DNA from: Stictocephala bisonia
Lineage: Eukaryota; Arthropoda; Insecta; Hemiptera; Membracidae
Reading direction: 5' to 3'
Assembly (NCBI GenBank): GCA_035578905.1
Contig: JAQJVL010002720.1
Coordinates: 20,567-84,566, forward strand
Length of the DNA: 64,000 nt
The notes beneath the pieces were generated by a model, which was not told the origin of the DNA, did no database searches, and saw nothing but the letters and a program-made list of their open reading frames with translations. This document shows positions 11,351 through 24,179 of the stretch, piece after piece; position 1 is the first letter of the stretch; each line of letters opens with the position of its first letter. The position numbers were made by a program, and so were the translations under genes.

Positions 11351-12300
11351 TGTTCAGGTCATGTCCGATGTATGTGTAAGACAGACATTTTGTAATGGCT
11401 GCTAAAATGCATGGTTTGTTTCTAGTTATGTTAGGTTTGGTTTTGGAAGCATTGGTATATTTTGGCTTAGTGCACAGATAAAATATAATTTTAGTGCATA
11501 GAACAATAAGCTCTTTATTTTATCTGGATTTATTGACCGGTGTCATTGCTAAAAATGTAAGCTTCTGGTAACGACCACGTTCTAGAGTTAATTACAATAC
11601 CTACTCCACAAAACTTTGCGCATATACTTTGATGTGGCATCCTCAGTTTTATCTTTAAGACGTTTGGTGTTGTAAATAACCACTTGACATGGTCGTTATT
11701 TAGTTTGCATTTTATCATTCTTTATATGCATACAAACTATATAAATTGTGTAGTCTTAGAGATTATTAAGATATAATTTTGTATGTCCAAGAATAATTTT
11801 ATAATGTTTGTTATTTTGACCAAACAAAACATAAGGTCATTGATGTTGATCAAGTAAGCACAGATTATTGAACTGGTTTTAAAGTGTTAATCAAAGTATA
11901 ACGTAAAGATATGAATAACACTTTGAAAGTATTCTGATATTATATGTATTGTGTATGTCATTGATTAACAGCAATAGACTTTGTTTTAACTATTATTTTT
12001 TAGAATATACGACAGTTTAACATAAATATTTAAAATTTACCAATAAATTTGAGGATACGAAAAATTATTTAGCAAATGGTTCACTATTAGTCAAATAATA
12101 AATGACTAGAAGGTTTCCTAATTTATTAATTTTCTAATTTCCAAATTGACCTTTTTCAATCAATGGGTAAATCATCTGTTGGCTACTTACATATTTTTTT
12201 ACTGCAAATAATAAAATATCATGTTTTAAATAAAAGTAATAAAAATTTTAAACATTTCCTTTTTACAATAAAGTTACACATTATGATAACACTTATATAT
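11351..12300. other. Gene-less stretch between minisatellite and duplication arm
   Basis: AT-rich without convincing coding signal. A 62-codon minus-strand frame at 11530-11718 is not recognised and is probably chance. Confidence 0.4.
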
Positions 12301-12704
12301 GAATATATAAGTTGAAGTTATTGAAAATATTTTCAATTAAATATTGGTGGGATTGAAACTTTTTACAATCTAATTCATATTTGTGGAAAAAAAAATAAAC
12401 ATAATGTAATGGTCCTTTATACCATGTAGTACATAAAAAAATATTCATATTACATAACCTTACTCAGTATATTTTATTGGAAAGTGTGGAATGAGAAATT
12501 ACAAATTAATTAATTATTCCTATTTATGTCAAAGAAACTGGGTCCATTTTTGAAACAATATTTATTATTTAATACAATTAGAAAAACTGTTTTCATATAA
12601 ATAAAAAAATAGTTATTTAATATAATTCAACAAGAAGTTGTTAATTATACGTAATCATTCGACAGAGTTCTGTGGACCGTCAGCCGAGGGTTCCCTTAAC
12701 GCTG

Positions 12705-12767
12705 ATTGGCCCAGGCTGCTCCCTCACCAATATATAAGCCACTGTCCAGTCTGCTGGTGTATCAGAT
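12705..12767 (+). promoter_or_regulatory. Core promoter of unit C
   Basis: ATTGG at 12705-12709, TATATAAG at 12731-12738 (26 bp apart), and TCAGAT at 12762-12767 with its A 33 bp after the TATA start. This is the same geometry as units A and B. Confidence 0.7.
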
Positions 12768-13489
12768 ATTTCTCACAGAAACATCAGACTACTCAACATG
12801 GGAAAGGAAAGGACCAACGTCAACATGGCCGTCGTCGGCTCCTTCTAGACCTATCATCAGGTATTGTAAACTTCAAAATAAATGCTGTGTCTAGGAAATA
12901 TACAACATTTTACTTGATCATATGTTATATCGAACAACTGTCATTTATTCATAATCTTAAAAAATGTTAGCTTAACTTAAACATCATTTAAATATTTTAT
13001 ATATGGCTTTATAATAATATGGTATATTTATAATATTGTTATTTACTATTATTTCCAAATGAAAACTATTCACAATAAATGAAAAATTACTATCCCAATG
13101 ACTTTTTCCACCCCATACAATGATTCTAACCTGTTATTATTATGTTTTAGTGTGGAATTTGAATGTTATAATACCGAATAAATTGACGGTATATAATTTT
13201 TGACTAAGACAATCTTCACCCATAACCGTTTGAACAATTATCGTTTAATCTCTAATAATGATTATTTTATGAACATCATTTTTATATTTTATTTACACAT
13301 GTAAATGTTTTTACATGGCTCCTAAATGTAACACGTATGACGAGAAACTTACCAGCAGATGGCACGGTAATTACCTCATTAGGTATACAAAGATAATTAT
13401 ATACTTAAAATAAGCAAATAATTAATTTAAAATAAGCAAATCCCTTATGTGGTTATTTTGTTAATCCTGAACATTATAAATAAACAAAT

Positions 13490-13562
13490 CACAATCATAA
13501 TATCCGTAGTAAAAATATTGCTTCATTGAAGTCCCACCGCCTCAGTACAACTGCCAACAGTT
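13490..13562 (+). other. 73-bp conserved block inside the unit C intron
   Basis: Partner of 1228-1300, with a single C/T difference. Both ends are sharp: sequence just outside is unalignable or weakly similar. It ends with the AACTG-CCAA-CAGTT inverted repeat. Confidence 0.5.
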
Positions 13563-14012
13563 AAAGTTTACAACACAGTAAAACATTTCATTAATGCTCA
13601 TCCTCTCAAATAATTTAAATGTATATTCTACAATTTGCTTTTGATTAACCCCTTTTACTATAAGGATGATTTCTTTAATTTTGGAAACATAAGGGTTTGA
13701 ATAAATATGTAACAGTTCCCGTAATATAATAGTAACAAACGTTATGTCATTGTACATTTTCTGTTGATTTGATTTTACACTGTTATCAAACTTTGTTCAT
13801 GATGTGTTTTTTTTCCAAAAGACAAAAGTGCGTTAAACATCTTTCAAGAAACTCATTCACAATTCTTATTTTTCCATACAATACAATGTCTTATGAATAA
13901 ATAAATGTATTTATACGCCTAATTGGTTTATTTTAAAAACATCAAAACAACCATATTTTATACATTGAAAAATTAAATATTTTATTTGAAAATATGTTTT
14001 GTCCTTATGAAA

Positions 14013-14052
14013 ATAAATCATTGTGCTGTTATTTAACAGCACAATGATTTAT
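14013..14052. repeat. 18-bp perfect hairpin with 4-nt loop
   Basis: The left arm 14013-14030 (core ATCATTGTGCTGTT) and right arm 14035-14052 are exact complements around the loop ATTT. The equivalent intron position of unit A lacks the palindrome, so it arose after duplication. Confidence 0.8.
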
Positions 14053-14444
14053 AGATACAAAAGCAATTACGTAGTTATCAATTACGATATTGATGAATCC
14101 AACTCCACTTGTGTACAAATACACCCATAAATATAGGTAAAGTTACAATAGCCTATTTACGCTGCACGATGTAGTATTGTACAGTTGATGAAAGAAATAT
14201 CTAACAAAAACTGTATTTGTAGAGAATTGGAAGTATATGAGTTAAATTATAACTTTACACTATCACACATAATTTACTCCAAGACTTCAAAGTTGATTCA
14301 TATTACTAGTTCAAAAAATAACGTATATTTGTGGAGTTTATAAAAGTGGTTTGAAGATCAACATTTGATTGCATATTTCCATCGTAAAAATTGGATTAAA
14401 GTGTACAAAACAGTTTTATTTATTCTTTGTTCTGTGTTTTAGTT

Positions 14445-14513
14445 ATGATGAAGGCTGAAATACACGGCACAACAAGGCGAGTACACGGACATGACTTGGA
14501 CACGGACCACTGA
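14445..14513 (+). CDS. Short ORF in exon 2 of unit C (22 codons)
   Basis: Frame MMKAEIHGTTRR then VHGHDLDTDH, stop at 14511-14513. It differs from unit A only by G5E. Coding status is uncertain. Confidence 0.3.
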   Translation: MMKAEIHGTTRRVHGHDLDTDH

Positions 14514-14589
14514 TACCTGGACACATCTGAATTAAACAACAATTGGCTAGCTGCGTTCTTAAATTTTATTTAATAAATCAAAATTTTGC

Positions 14590-17500
14590 AGTATTTTTTC
14601 CTTTTATTTCCTGTACCTTACCCAACAAATCTGATGAATTCGATCCAAATGATTGAAATCGAATTACTAATTTTTGAATATATATAATAGATTTTAGACT
14701 AAACTATAAATAATAAATTGGCCATTTTTGGTAATATTAATATTAAGAGAGCATGTTTATGTAATATGCGTAGAACTACTTTTCTGCAAAATTCTACAGT
14801 TAACTAAGTTTGTTATGTTTTGGCAAAGGTTAAGAATTAGAAAATTAAGTTAAAAGCGACAAGAATTTTCAATATATAGTTTGTAAATTGAAACGAGACA
14901 AAGTTGAGGCAGGCACTAAGCTATTTCTATAGTCAACTAATTACATTTAAATTAAACTTGACTAATAATTATGACTGTTCCACATTATAATAAAAAAAGA
15001 CAAACCTAATTTTGCCCATCGTGATATTTCAGTAGAGTTATATTACACAATGCTGGGTGCCAGGACAATTAGTGTATCACTTAAAGCTGACACACCTGGA
15101 TTACACAACAATTGGCTAACTATGTTCTTAAATTTTATTTAATAAACCAAAATTTGCAGTATTTTTCTTTTAATTTCCTGTATCTTATCCAAAAAAATAC
15201 AATGATTTAAAATCCAATTACTAATCTATGGAAGTACATAATACATATCAGATTAAAATTAATTGGACAATTTTGGTAATATTAATTTCAGGAGAGCTTA
15301 AAACCGCATGATAATGTTATATGCTTACTGTTCTACAAAATTCTGCAGTGAAATAAGTGTGTTATCTTTTGGCAAAGTTGAATAATAAGATAATTAAGCT
15401 AAAAGCGATAAGTGCGTTAATAGTTTGTAAATTGAAACAAGACAAAATTAAGGCAGATAAAAATATATTTTTACTTGACAACTTATTGCTTGTATTTTAA
15501 TTAATCTTGACTGATATTTATGAATTTTTAATATAATAAAAGATATATACCGTATTTTGCTCGTCGTGATATTTCAAAAGAGTTATATTACACAGTTCTG
15601 CGTGCTAGGGCAATGACGGTGTCACTTAAAGGTCTCATGTTTTATTAAGTCGGCCTTAATATAGGCCTACGTATTACTTACTTCTTGCGTGTGTACAATG
15701 TTGAGCGGTAAGGGAACGCAATCCGTAGTAAATGCGTTGGCTAGTTGGCCAAAAATATTAAAAGTGATAGATATGAAAATTAAACTAATACTATATGAAT
15801 TTAATTATTGTAATTTTAAATTGGAACCGGTTTAAATTAAGAAATTAAACGTCTTTTTTTAAGTTTTTCAACAACCTTATTATTGAAATGTTATTTGCCT
15901 TAACTAATATGTCTGAATGTTCAATATAGTAACAAAGAAGAGTTACAAACTCATGTTCTCTTAACTATACATTGAAATGTTCGTTTCATTATTACCTGCA
16001 TGAAGCAAATATTTTTTCTGTGCTAAGAACTCAGACAACGTAAAAGGGTCTTATTCCGCTTATTTTCAGCTTAGATAAGGCCACAATTTAAAACATTAGA
16101 ACTTGTTTATTATTTTTATCTAAGACAGGTTTAACCCTTAAACTATACGTTGATATTGATTAACTTGGGAATAGAATACAGTTAATGCGTTATATTTATA
16201 TGCTCAGCTATCAATTTTAAACCTCAATAATTTTATGACGAACAAATCATAAACTATCATATTAAAGAGAACTCACTTGTTGGATTATTTTTGATATGTT
16301 ATTGTATAAATGATATTCACAAATTCGAATAAAAGTTTATTCAATTTTCTTGAGGCCTTTCGAAAACTAAGTTTTCATCAAAGCAACAACAAAACCAAAC
16401 AAGTTGTTCTTGTTGCTTTTGAAAATGTTATAAACTTATATTTTACAGAAACGTCATGGATTTAATAAATAGCATTGAAAATAATAATTTGACCACGGTA
16501 GTGTAAATTTATGAAGTAAGTACCATTCAGGCAAAACTTTAAGTCGGGCTGTGAATGATTTCATTAATTAAATTACTTATGTGCTCATTTATGAGTCTGA
16601 AATTTAACTTGTATTATGGCATAGCTTAAAGATCTATAAACATGAGTTTAAAAAATGTTGCTTCTTATCATTTCCATAATAACATTTACTATTGCTCCAT
16701 TGTCAGTGAAAACTATGTTTGAACATAGCAGGTAATAACACTATGTGGGGTTTAGCAAGTTACTTAAATTGTGTATACATGAATTCAGGTCCTGAATAGT
16801 GTGCTTCATTGTCAGTGAAAACTATGTTTGAACATAGCAGGTAATAACACTGTGTGGGGTTTAGCAAGTTACTTAAATTGTGTATACATGAATTCAGGTC
16901 TTGAATAGTGTGCTCCATTATCAGTGAAAACTATGTTTGAACATAGCAGGTAATAACACTATGTGGGGTTTAGCAAGTTACTTAAATTGTGTATACATGA
17001 ATTCAGGTCTTGAATAGTGTGCTCCATTATCAGTGAAAACTATGTTTGAACATAACAGGTAATAACACTATGTGGGGTTTAGCAAGTTACTTAAATTGTG
17101 TATACATGAATTCAGGTCTTGAATAGTGTGCTCCATTATCAGTGAAAACTATGTTTGAACATAGCAGGTAATAACACTATGTGGGGTTTAGCAAGTTACT
17201 TAAATTGTGTATACATGAATTCAGGTCTTGAATAGTGTGCTCCATTATCAGTGAAAACTATGTTTGAACATAGCAGGTAATAACACTATGTGGGGTTTAG
17301 CAAGTTACTTAAATTGTGTATACATGAATTCAGGTCTTGAATGGTGTGCTCCATTATCAGTGAAAACTATGTTTGAACATAACAGGTAATAACACTATGT
17401 GGGGTTTAGCAAGTTACTTAAATTGTGTATACATGAATTAAGGTCCTGAATAGTGTGCTCCATTATCAGTGAAAACTATGTTTGAACATAACAGGTAATA

Positions 17501-18895
17501 ACACTATGTGGGGTTTAGCAAGTTACTTAAATTGTGTATACATGAATTCAGGTCTTGAATAGTGTGCTCCATTATCAGTGAAAACTATGTTTGAACATAG
17601 CAGGTAATAACACTGTGTGGGGTTTAGCAAGTTACTTAAATTGTGTATACATGAATTAAGGTCCTGAATAGTGTGCTCCATTATCAGTGAAAACTATGTT
17701 TGAACATAACAGGTAATAACACTATGTGGGGTTTAGCAAGTTACTTAAATTGTGTATACATGAATTCAGGTCTTGAATAGTGTGCTCCATTATCAGTGAA
17801 AACTATGTTTGAACATAGCAGGTAATAACACTGTGTGGGGTTTAGCAAGTTACTTAAATTGTGTATACATGAATTAAGGTCCTGAATAGTGTACTACATT
17901 GTCAGTGAAAACTATGTTTGAACATAACAGGTAATAACACTACGTGGGGTTTAGCAAGTTACTTAAATTGTGTATACATGAATTCAGGTCTTGAATAGTG
18001 TGCTCCATTATCAGTGAAAACTATGTTTGAACATAACAGGTAATAACACTATGTGGGGTTTAGCAAGTTACTTAAATTGTGTATACATGAATTAAGGTCC
18101 TGAATAGTGTGCTCCATTATCAGTGAAAACTATGTTTGAACATAACAGGTAATAACACTATGTGGGGTTTAGCAAGTTACTTAAATTGTGTATACATGAA
18201 TTCAGGTCTTGAATAGTGTGCTCCATTATCAGTGAAAACTATGTTTGAACATAACAGGTAATAACACTATGTGGGGTTTAGCAAGTTACTTAAATTGTGT
18301 ATACATGAATTCAGGTCTTGAATAGTGTGCTCCATTATCAGTGAAAACTATGTTTGAACATAACAGGTAATAACACTATGTGGGGTTTAGCAAGTTACTT
18401 AAATTGTGTATACATGAATTCAGGTCTTGAATAGTGTGCTCCATTATCAGTGAAAACTATGTTTGAACATAGCAGGTAATAACACTATGTGGGGTTTAGC
18501 AAGTTACTTAAATTGTGTATACATGAATTCAGGTCTTGAATAGTGTGCTCCATTATCAGTGAAACCTATGTTTGAACATAACAGGTAATAACACTGTGTG
18601 GGATTTAACAAGGTATTGGAATTGTGTTGAAATAAAATATAGCATAAATCGTCTCTTTAAAATATTATGAGATGTTAGACATAAAAGATGCTAAGCAAAG
18701 CCTTTCTTGGATGACATTGAACAGAAACGAACCTAAACTTGTGAAAATATCTTAATTATAACCCTTATTATAGAACACTTGGCCTTATGTATAAAAAGAG
18801 CTATATTTTATTTACATATTAAAAAAAAAATTGAATTATATTTTTTGTAACTGTTCACAATGAAATAAGTGGCCAGTGGTCAAAATGTAACCTGG
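14590..18895. repeat. Right arm of the direct duplication, expanded
   Basis: Matches 2286-3650 but is about 2.9 kb longer. Two expansions explain this. One is at about 15010-15690, which includes a second partial copy of the unit's tail (CACACCTGGATTACACAAC at about 15090) and re-matches the left arm at about 15700. The other is the 109-bp satellite at 16694-18625. Between them (15790-16690) there is no coding signal. Confidence 0.65.
16694..18625. repeat. 109-bp tandem satellite, about 17-18 copies
   Basis: Copies begin GCTCCATTATCAGTGAAAAC at 16694, 16803, 16912 and so on to 18547, a constant 109-bp step. Units are over 95% alike. Two subtypes alternate irregularly (AATTCAGGTCTTG versus AATTAAGGTCCTG, and CATAGCAGG versus CATAACAGG). 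The last copy decays at about 18600. No frame stays open. Confidence 0.95.
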
Positions 18896-19985
18896 TAGGA
18901 CCACAAAAACTTCAGGTCATGTCCCCCCAAAACGTAAACTGTTAGTCAGACATAAAACACTATATGATTATCAATCATATGATACAAAAATCATCTGTTG
19001 TGACCATAGTGTAACCCGATACAAGTTTTGTCCTCAACTGCGGCGACTCACCCTGCAATATGAATGGCACATTTGCACCTAAACAAAAGTTTAACTAAAT
19101 TGTTAACTTGTAATTAACTTCTAAACAAAACTCATTATCTTTGAATAAACTTTAAAAAGACCAGCTATAATTATAATGAATGAGAAGAAATTAAAAAGGT
19201 GATCCATCTTTAAATGTGTGTCTACTTTGTTTTATAAGAAAGAAGAAGAGGTAAATATATATTTTTTTAATATGAATAACATCATTTGCACGTGATCATT
19301 GGTGGGTGGGTTAAAACCAATGTTCGTGTATGGGGCGGACGGGTACAATTGAGCACTTACTTGAACGAAGAAATTTGAAACTATATATAGTGTTTTTAAT
19401 TATATTTTCACAATAATTACAACTGCCATTTTTTAACTATTTGCTAAGAAAATTTGAAAATGTTAAACCCAAAATGTCCCAAGTCTTTAAAAAGCTAACC
19501 TGTATGGTTTGCTTTGAGTTCTGAAAAGTCAGAGCTCTGAAAGTAATGTAGATAAAGTCTGTGGGTTCCGTCAGCTTTTATGTACAGTACACTGGTTGAC
19601 TGGAAACTAACAACTGCCCTTAGTAACAAGGCCTTCATTGCTTGCTCAACAAATATATCTACTACCTCAAAACTACAACAATTTACCAAAGCAAAAGAAG
19701 AAAAGTTTTTTTTTTCAAGATTAAAATGTATCTTGAACATCGAACTATAAAATACGAATGAATGTTGTAATTAGTTATCACAAAAGAAAAAAAATTGTAT
19801 GCTGGAATGTACTAAATTTATTCCGAATAAAACTTGTTCAATTAAGTTACTTTAACAATTTTAAAATATATAATTAATGAAATCATATTTTAATAAATAA
19901 ATATTAAAGATAATTGTCGTTTCAATGGAAACTCGTATATACTTAAATAGACCTCAAAATTAGTATTTGATGCTACTTTTGTTTG
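18896..19985. other. Gene-less stretch
   Basis: AT-rich. About 19290-19345 contains an isolated minisatellite-like piece (GGTGGGTGGG and TTCGTGTATGGGGCGG) resembling the 10-kb and 61-kb arrays. An 81-codon minus-strand frame at 19495-19740 is not recognised. Confidence 0.4.
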
Positions 19986-19989
19986 GATA

Positions 19990-20867
19990 TTATACTTATC
20001 GTTCCATTATAGACAATAGACAAACTGCTTTATTCACATGTTCTTCAAGAACAGTGTTGGCGTCATACATTACATACAAATAAACAAAGAAGAGATATTG
20101 CTTTAAAATACAATTTTGTGTAATTGTAAGTTATATATTGTTGCTTCTCCATTGGTAGAATTCCTGCATCGTGTAGAAAGGGTGGTCCTTGAGCCATTTG
20201 TTTAGTTCTACTTCAGTTTTTTCCCAGTTAATCGTCTAATCTCTTTAGGTAGGAGGTTGTGTATTTTCATTCCCACGTAAGTTGGCTTTTGCTCGAACAT
20301 TGTTAGATGGTGAGGTGGAAAGCAAAACCTTGATGCATGTCTGGTGTTAGCAGTGAATATCAGAGTTCCTTTGTGGGTTAGACACATCAACAAGCATTAC
20401 AACTTCAATGATGTATAATCCAATGATGGTCAGAACTTTCAGTGATCGGAATGCTTCTCTACAGCTCTCCTTGAAGTTAAGTTTTGCTAAGATTCTAATG
20501 GCACGTTTTTTTAAGAAAAGTACAAAGATCCTCTGCAGATTCGTTGCAGAATTCCCTCCCCAGACTGCCAGGCCATACCGTATGTGTGATACAAAAAGGG
20601 AGTGGTAGGCAATTTCTGCGCTTTTTGCATTGATGGTATTATATATTCTTTTAATAACAAAAATGGCAGAGCTTAGTTTTCTTAGTAAGGAGTCGACATG
20701 CCAGTTCCATGAAAGATCACTGTCAAAGGTTATGCCTAAAAATTTTGCTTTCTCTGTTTGAGCGACATCTGGTATCCTTGGTATAAGTTCCTTTCTCCTT
20801 CCAAATGAAAGTTGGTTTGTTTTATTTGGATTATTATAAAGAGCTATTTTTTTAGTATAAATCAAAA
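19990..20867 (-). pseudogene. 5'-truncated CR1-group LINE, reverse transcriptase C-terminus
   Basis: The minus-strand frame 20865-20347 contains the thumb-like region of CR1/Jockey-type reverse transcriptases: KAKFLGITFDSDLSWNWHVD, then an AYHSLFVSHIRYGLAVWGGN segment and a KKRAIRIL segment. After a frameshift near 20390 it continues HKGTLIFTANTRHASRF, YVGMKIHNLLP and the terminal HPFYTMQEFY (about 20160-20200). There is no palm domain (no FADD), so the copy is truncated at its 5' end. About 20000-20140 is the 3' UTR. Confidence 0.8.
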
Positions 20868-22101
20868 TAAAATAGTTTGATTACGTTTGGTTTATGTAAA
20901 CTAATTTATTTACTCATTATCCATTTACTTGGGCTTTTATATGAGATCAAAATAGGATAGAAATCATTAATATTAGTGTAATTAAGAGCAATAAAAATAA
21001 ATACAATAAAATATGAGTTTATAAACTAAAGCCGTCAGACTATAATAACTTTTGTAAATGACTAACTGGTCGAGCAATCACGACGTTATAAAGAACACCT
21101 ACCAAAAAATAAAATAAATCAAAAACCACAGTTGTAAAGTTGATAATATAAAACATAAATTAGAATTTTAGATCATCGTCTAAAAGGCTCAATGTTGGAT
21201 ACTCTAAAACTTATTTAATATTCAGGGTGTTTCACGGAGAAACTTTCAGATCTTGTTCCTCATGTGAAACTAATGAAGAAAAATCCTATAAACATAGGCG
21301 TGGAAACGCTTCATATTTCAGTTACTCTCTTTGAATGAAGCTATACTGAAATTTGTAGGGTACTAAATGAGATGTAAAATGAACGGAGAAATTGAATAGT
21401 ATAGGTCTTATACCTGTCATGGGCTGGATTTGGTTAAAGTATGGGGGGGGGGCAAACCTACCGGGGGGGGGGGCCTGGGGGATATGGAATAAACTCCAGG
21501 GTAAGGGGTCCCCAGGAAATGTTTAAAATGTAATGCTCTGACACTGGATTTTAAAGTTATTTATAGACTCAATTAAAAATAAATTGTGATATATTATTTT
21601 AATGTAAAAACCTAATTTGAACTCACATGACCGCGCTGTACGATAGTTTAAAGTTCATTTATACCAAAAATTATTCTTTATGAGTAATTTGGAGTAAACA
21701 ATAACTATAAGTTATGACTTTAAACATGTATAATGATTTACTAAACATTACACACTCCTGAATACAAATTACATATTACTAAAATATATTACATGTTACT
21801 GCAAAATATTATACAAAAATGTATGTATTAAATGAATTGAAAATCGTCTTTATTTCATAAGGTGAGGTTATAACTGGACAGTCCTCTCTATCACCTAACC
21901 TCACTAAAAATTTACAAATATTAATAAATTAAATAACATAAAACATTAACAGAATATAAAACCAATTGCAATAAGGACATTAACTATAGATAAAAAGATT
22001 AAACATTTAAAAATAAAATAACTATAACAAATCATGACTGACAAATCAATATTAATGAAAAATTTGCAACTCTTTGAAAACATAATCATCGATCACTGAC
22101 G
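20868..22101. other. Gene-less stretch with G-homopolymer patch
   Basis: AT-rich. At 21440-21490 there are two G runs of about 9-12 bases flanked by C/G-rich text, perhaps the edge of an unrecognised DNA transposon. No coding signal. Confidence 0.4.
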
Positions 22102-22734
22102 CATACTACCAGGGCCGGAACAAGGGGGGGGGCAGAGGGGGCGGTTGCCCCGGGCGGCAGGGTTGAGGGGCGGCAAATTCTGGTTGCAGAAAATTTGTTT
22201 AATACAGTTTGTAAAAGTTTTAAATGAGCCAAACGTCATAAAGGAACGTCAATTAAGTAATTTCAAAACTGCATAACGTAATAAACAAACAATAATTTTA
22301 CAATAGCAATCAATATAATAATTGCAACGGAGTAGAAAACACTGAGAGCCCACAGCATAGTTAGCAGCACAGCAAAGTTTGTTTACAATTTCAGCTGATC
22401 GCCATCCCAGTCAAGGCGCCATGCCGCCCTGCCTCACTGCCGTTCCACCGCCCCCCTCCCACTCTACATAGGAACGCACCGCTCCCCCTTCAACACCACT
22501 CGCTATCAGCGCACAGGTTCACGCTTGAAAAGTTCACGTTGTGACTTGTACTGTTTATATCAAAACTACTGCGTACTGCGTCTTTTGTTGCGTTGCGTAG
22601 TGCAACTACTGTGTTTCGTGTTTTCTGCTGTCGTCTAGTTTTTTCCTTCTACATGCTTAATTATCATCTGTTATCGCACTGGTAATAATGTAATGTTTAC
22701 TTCTTTTTACTGTTGCCTTGTTGTTTAATATAAC

Positions 22735-22848
22735 ATGGATGGTCGAAAAAGGCTTAGTGGAGCACAGTACAAAAAATCAGCTAAAGAAAAGAAGAAGAGG
22801 CAAGACGATGTATTATCAAAGACACGGAAAATTGACCTGAAATCCTAG
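22735..22848 (+). pseudogene. hAT transposase N-terminal fragment
   Basis: ATG at 22735 opens 37 codons starting MDGRKRLSGAQYKKSAKEKK. The basic KRLSGAQ-type start is typical of ZMYM1-like hAT transposases. The frame stops at TAG 22846-22848. The zinc-finger and catalytic regions that should follow are missing, apart from out-of-frame scraps. Confidence 0.6.
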
Positions 22849-23011
22849 ATCACCCTTTCTCATCATCTGACTCAAAATCAGAATCTAAATCTTTGCTTAA
22901 CAAGTTGAAAACTTTTGAATTTATTGTTTTGTGTTGTTTTTGGTATTCACAACTGAAAAGATTGATGGTGTTAATAAGTGTCTACAAAGAGAAGACTTAA
23001 CAGTTGACTAG

Positions 23012-23719
23012 GCTTCCAGAAACATTCTAGAACTTTGTCAGTTTCTGAAAACTTCACGAGAGTATTCACCGTCTGAAGCACTTTCTGAAGCAAAGTTGAT
23101 TGCACAAATGAATGATATATCTCCAGAATTCACAGAAAAAAGGAAGAGGAAAAGGAAAACAATGTATGACGAACTTTGTGAAGATGAAGCTGTAACCCGC
23201 ACCCCTGAAGAGCTGTTCATTGCATCCATGCTGCAAATTTCTGATAGGTTGATCATGGAAATGAGCACCAGATTTAAATCATTAGAGAATATCAATGACA
23301 AGTTCGGGTTTTTGAATGGCGGCCAAATTAATGAAATGACCTTAGATGACTTAAAACTCAAAGCTGGTGAGTTGGCAGATACGTACAAGGAAGACTTGAA
23401 CAAAAAGGAGTTGATATTTGAAATCGAAAGTTTTAAAGGCTTTGCATTAGGAGTAGATAATAACTTGAAAACGTCTAGTGCTTCCACTACACTAGACCTC
23501 ATTTTAAAGAACAAGCTAGAAGAAATGTACCCGAATATTACAACAGGACTTAAAATATTCCTCACACTACCAGTATCAGTTGCTACCGGAGAAAGGAGTT
23601 TCAGCAAGCTCAAGTTGGTCAAAAATCAAGAAGTTCTATGTCTTAACAAAGACTCACTGATCTTAGCATTATTACCATCGAACACAAGCGAGCCTCAAAC
23701 ATTAGCTTTGATAAAGTGA
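23012..23719 (+). pseudogene. hAT transposase C-terminal fragment with dimerisation domain
   Basis: Open from just after a TAG at 23009-23011 to TGA at 23717-23719; a TTG at 23096 or later ATGs could start it. The basic segment EKRKRKRKTMYDEL is followed by a helical region. Near the end comes TLPVSVATGERSFSKLKLVK, the hallmark of the hAT C-terminal dimerisation domain. The catalytic DDE residues upstream are absent. It has no independent function that can be argued from sequence. Confidence 0.8.
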
Positions 23720-24179
23720 TCAAAGAATTTGCGTCCAAAAAGAGTCGTAAAGTAATCATTAGAGATTAAGTTGTGACGCATCTAAAGTCTATACTACTAC
23801 TACCTACATACCATTGTTATTTATAGTGTGAATATTTGTATAAATTATAATACTTTATAAAAACTATGTCAACTTTTCTTAATTAATTTGTTTACCTATT
23901 CCATTTTTGTTTAATTTGTGAGGGATTTTTTGTTGTAGGTGAAGGGGGGAGGGGCGGCAAATTTTAGTTTGCCCCCCCTCAAAAATTGTCTAGATCCGGC
24001 CCTGCATACTACGCGCAAACCATGACCACCGAACGCACCAACCCAACAGTTCTACAGGTTGGGAGCTAAAATAGGTCCTTTAGCTCAAACTATATTTTAG
24101 ATTGAATCCGTTTATAACATAATGAGCACACTACCTCCTATTCACTATTGTGTTGTGTGGTTATTTATTTTATTTAATT

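Larger units (their letters stand above)
12762..14600 (+). other. Two-exon transcription unit C
   Basis: ATG at 12798, 67 bp after the TATA start as in A and B, opens the same 16-codon peptide and TAG (12846-12848). Exon 1 ends at 12860 before GTATTG. The acceptor TTTTAG ends at 14442, and AATAAA is at 14572-14577. The intron is about 1.58 kb and contains the 73-bp block shared with unit A plus an 18-bp-stem palindrome. The promoter and both exons are far better preserved against unit A than the intron is, apart from the 73-bp block. Confidence 0.6.
22110..24004 (+). mobile_element. hAT-type DNA transposon, internally deleted
   Basis: The 1895-bp element begins CAGGGCCGGA and ends with the complement TCCGGCCCTG. 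It is flanked by a perfect 8-bp duplication CATACTAC (22102-22109 and 24005-24012). An 8-bp duplication, short C/G-rich terminal repeats and a C-terminal dimerisation domain are the hAT signature. Subterminal G-rich blocks containing GGGGCGGCAAATT occur at both ends. The transposase is reduced to an N-terminal and a C-terminal fragment, so this copy is non-autonomous. The intact duplication suggests a fairly recent insertion. Confidence 0.9.

Noticed and set aside
10633..11405. Short frames reading MGARRAITTERVWVL and MSARRAITIGHVWVL
   Set aside because: Translation of the 35-bp minisatellite, not conserved across its variants.
16694..18625. Regular repeats that could suggest a CRISPR-like array
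   Set aside because: Units are contiguous 109-bp copies without unique spacers, in a eukaryotic context.
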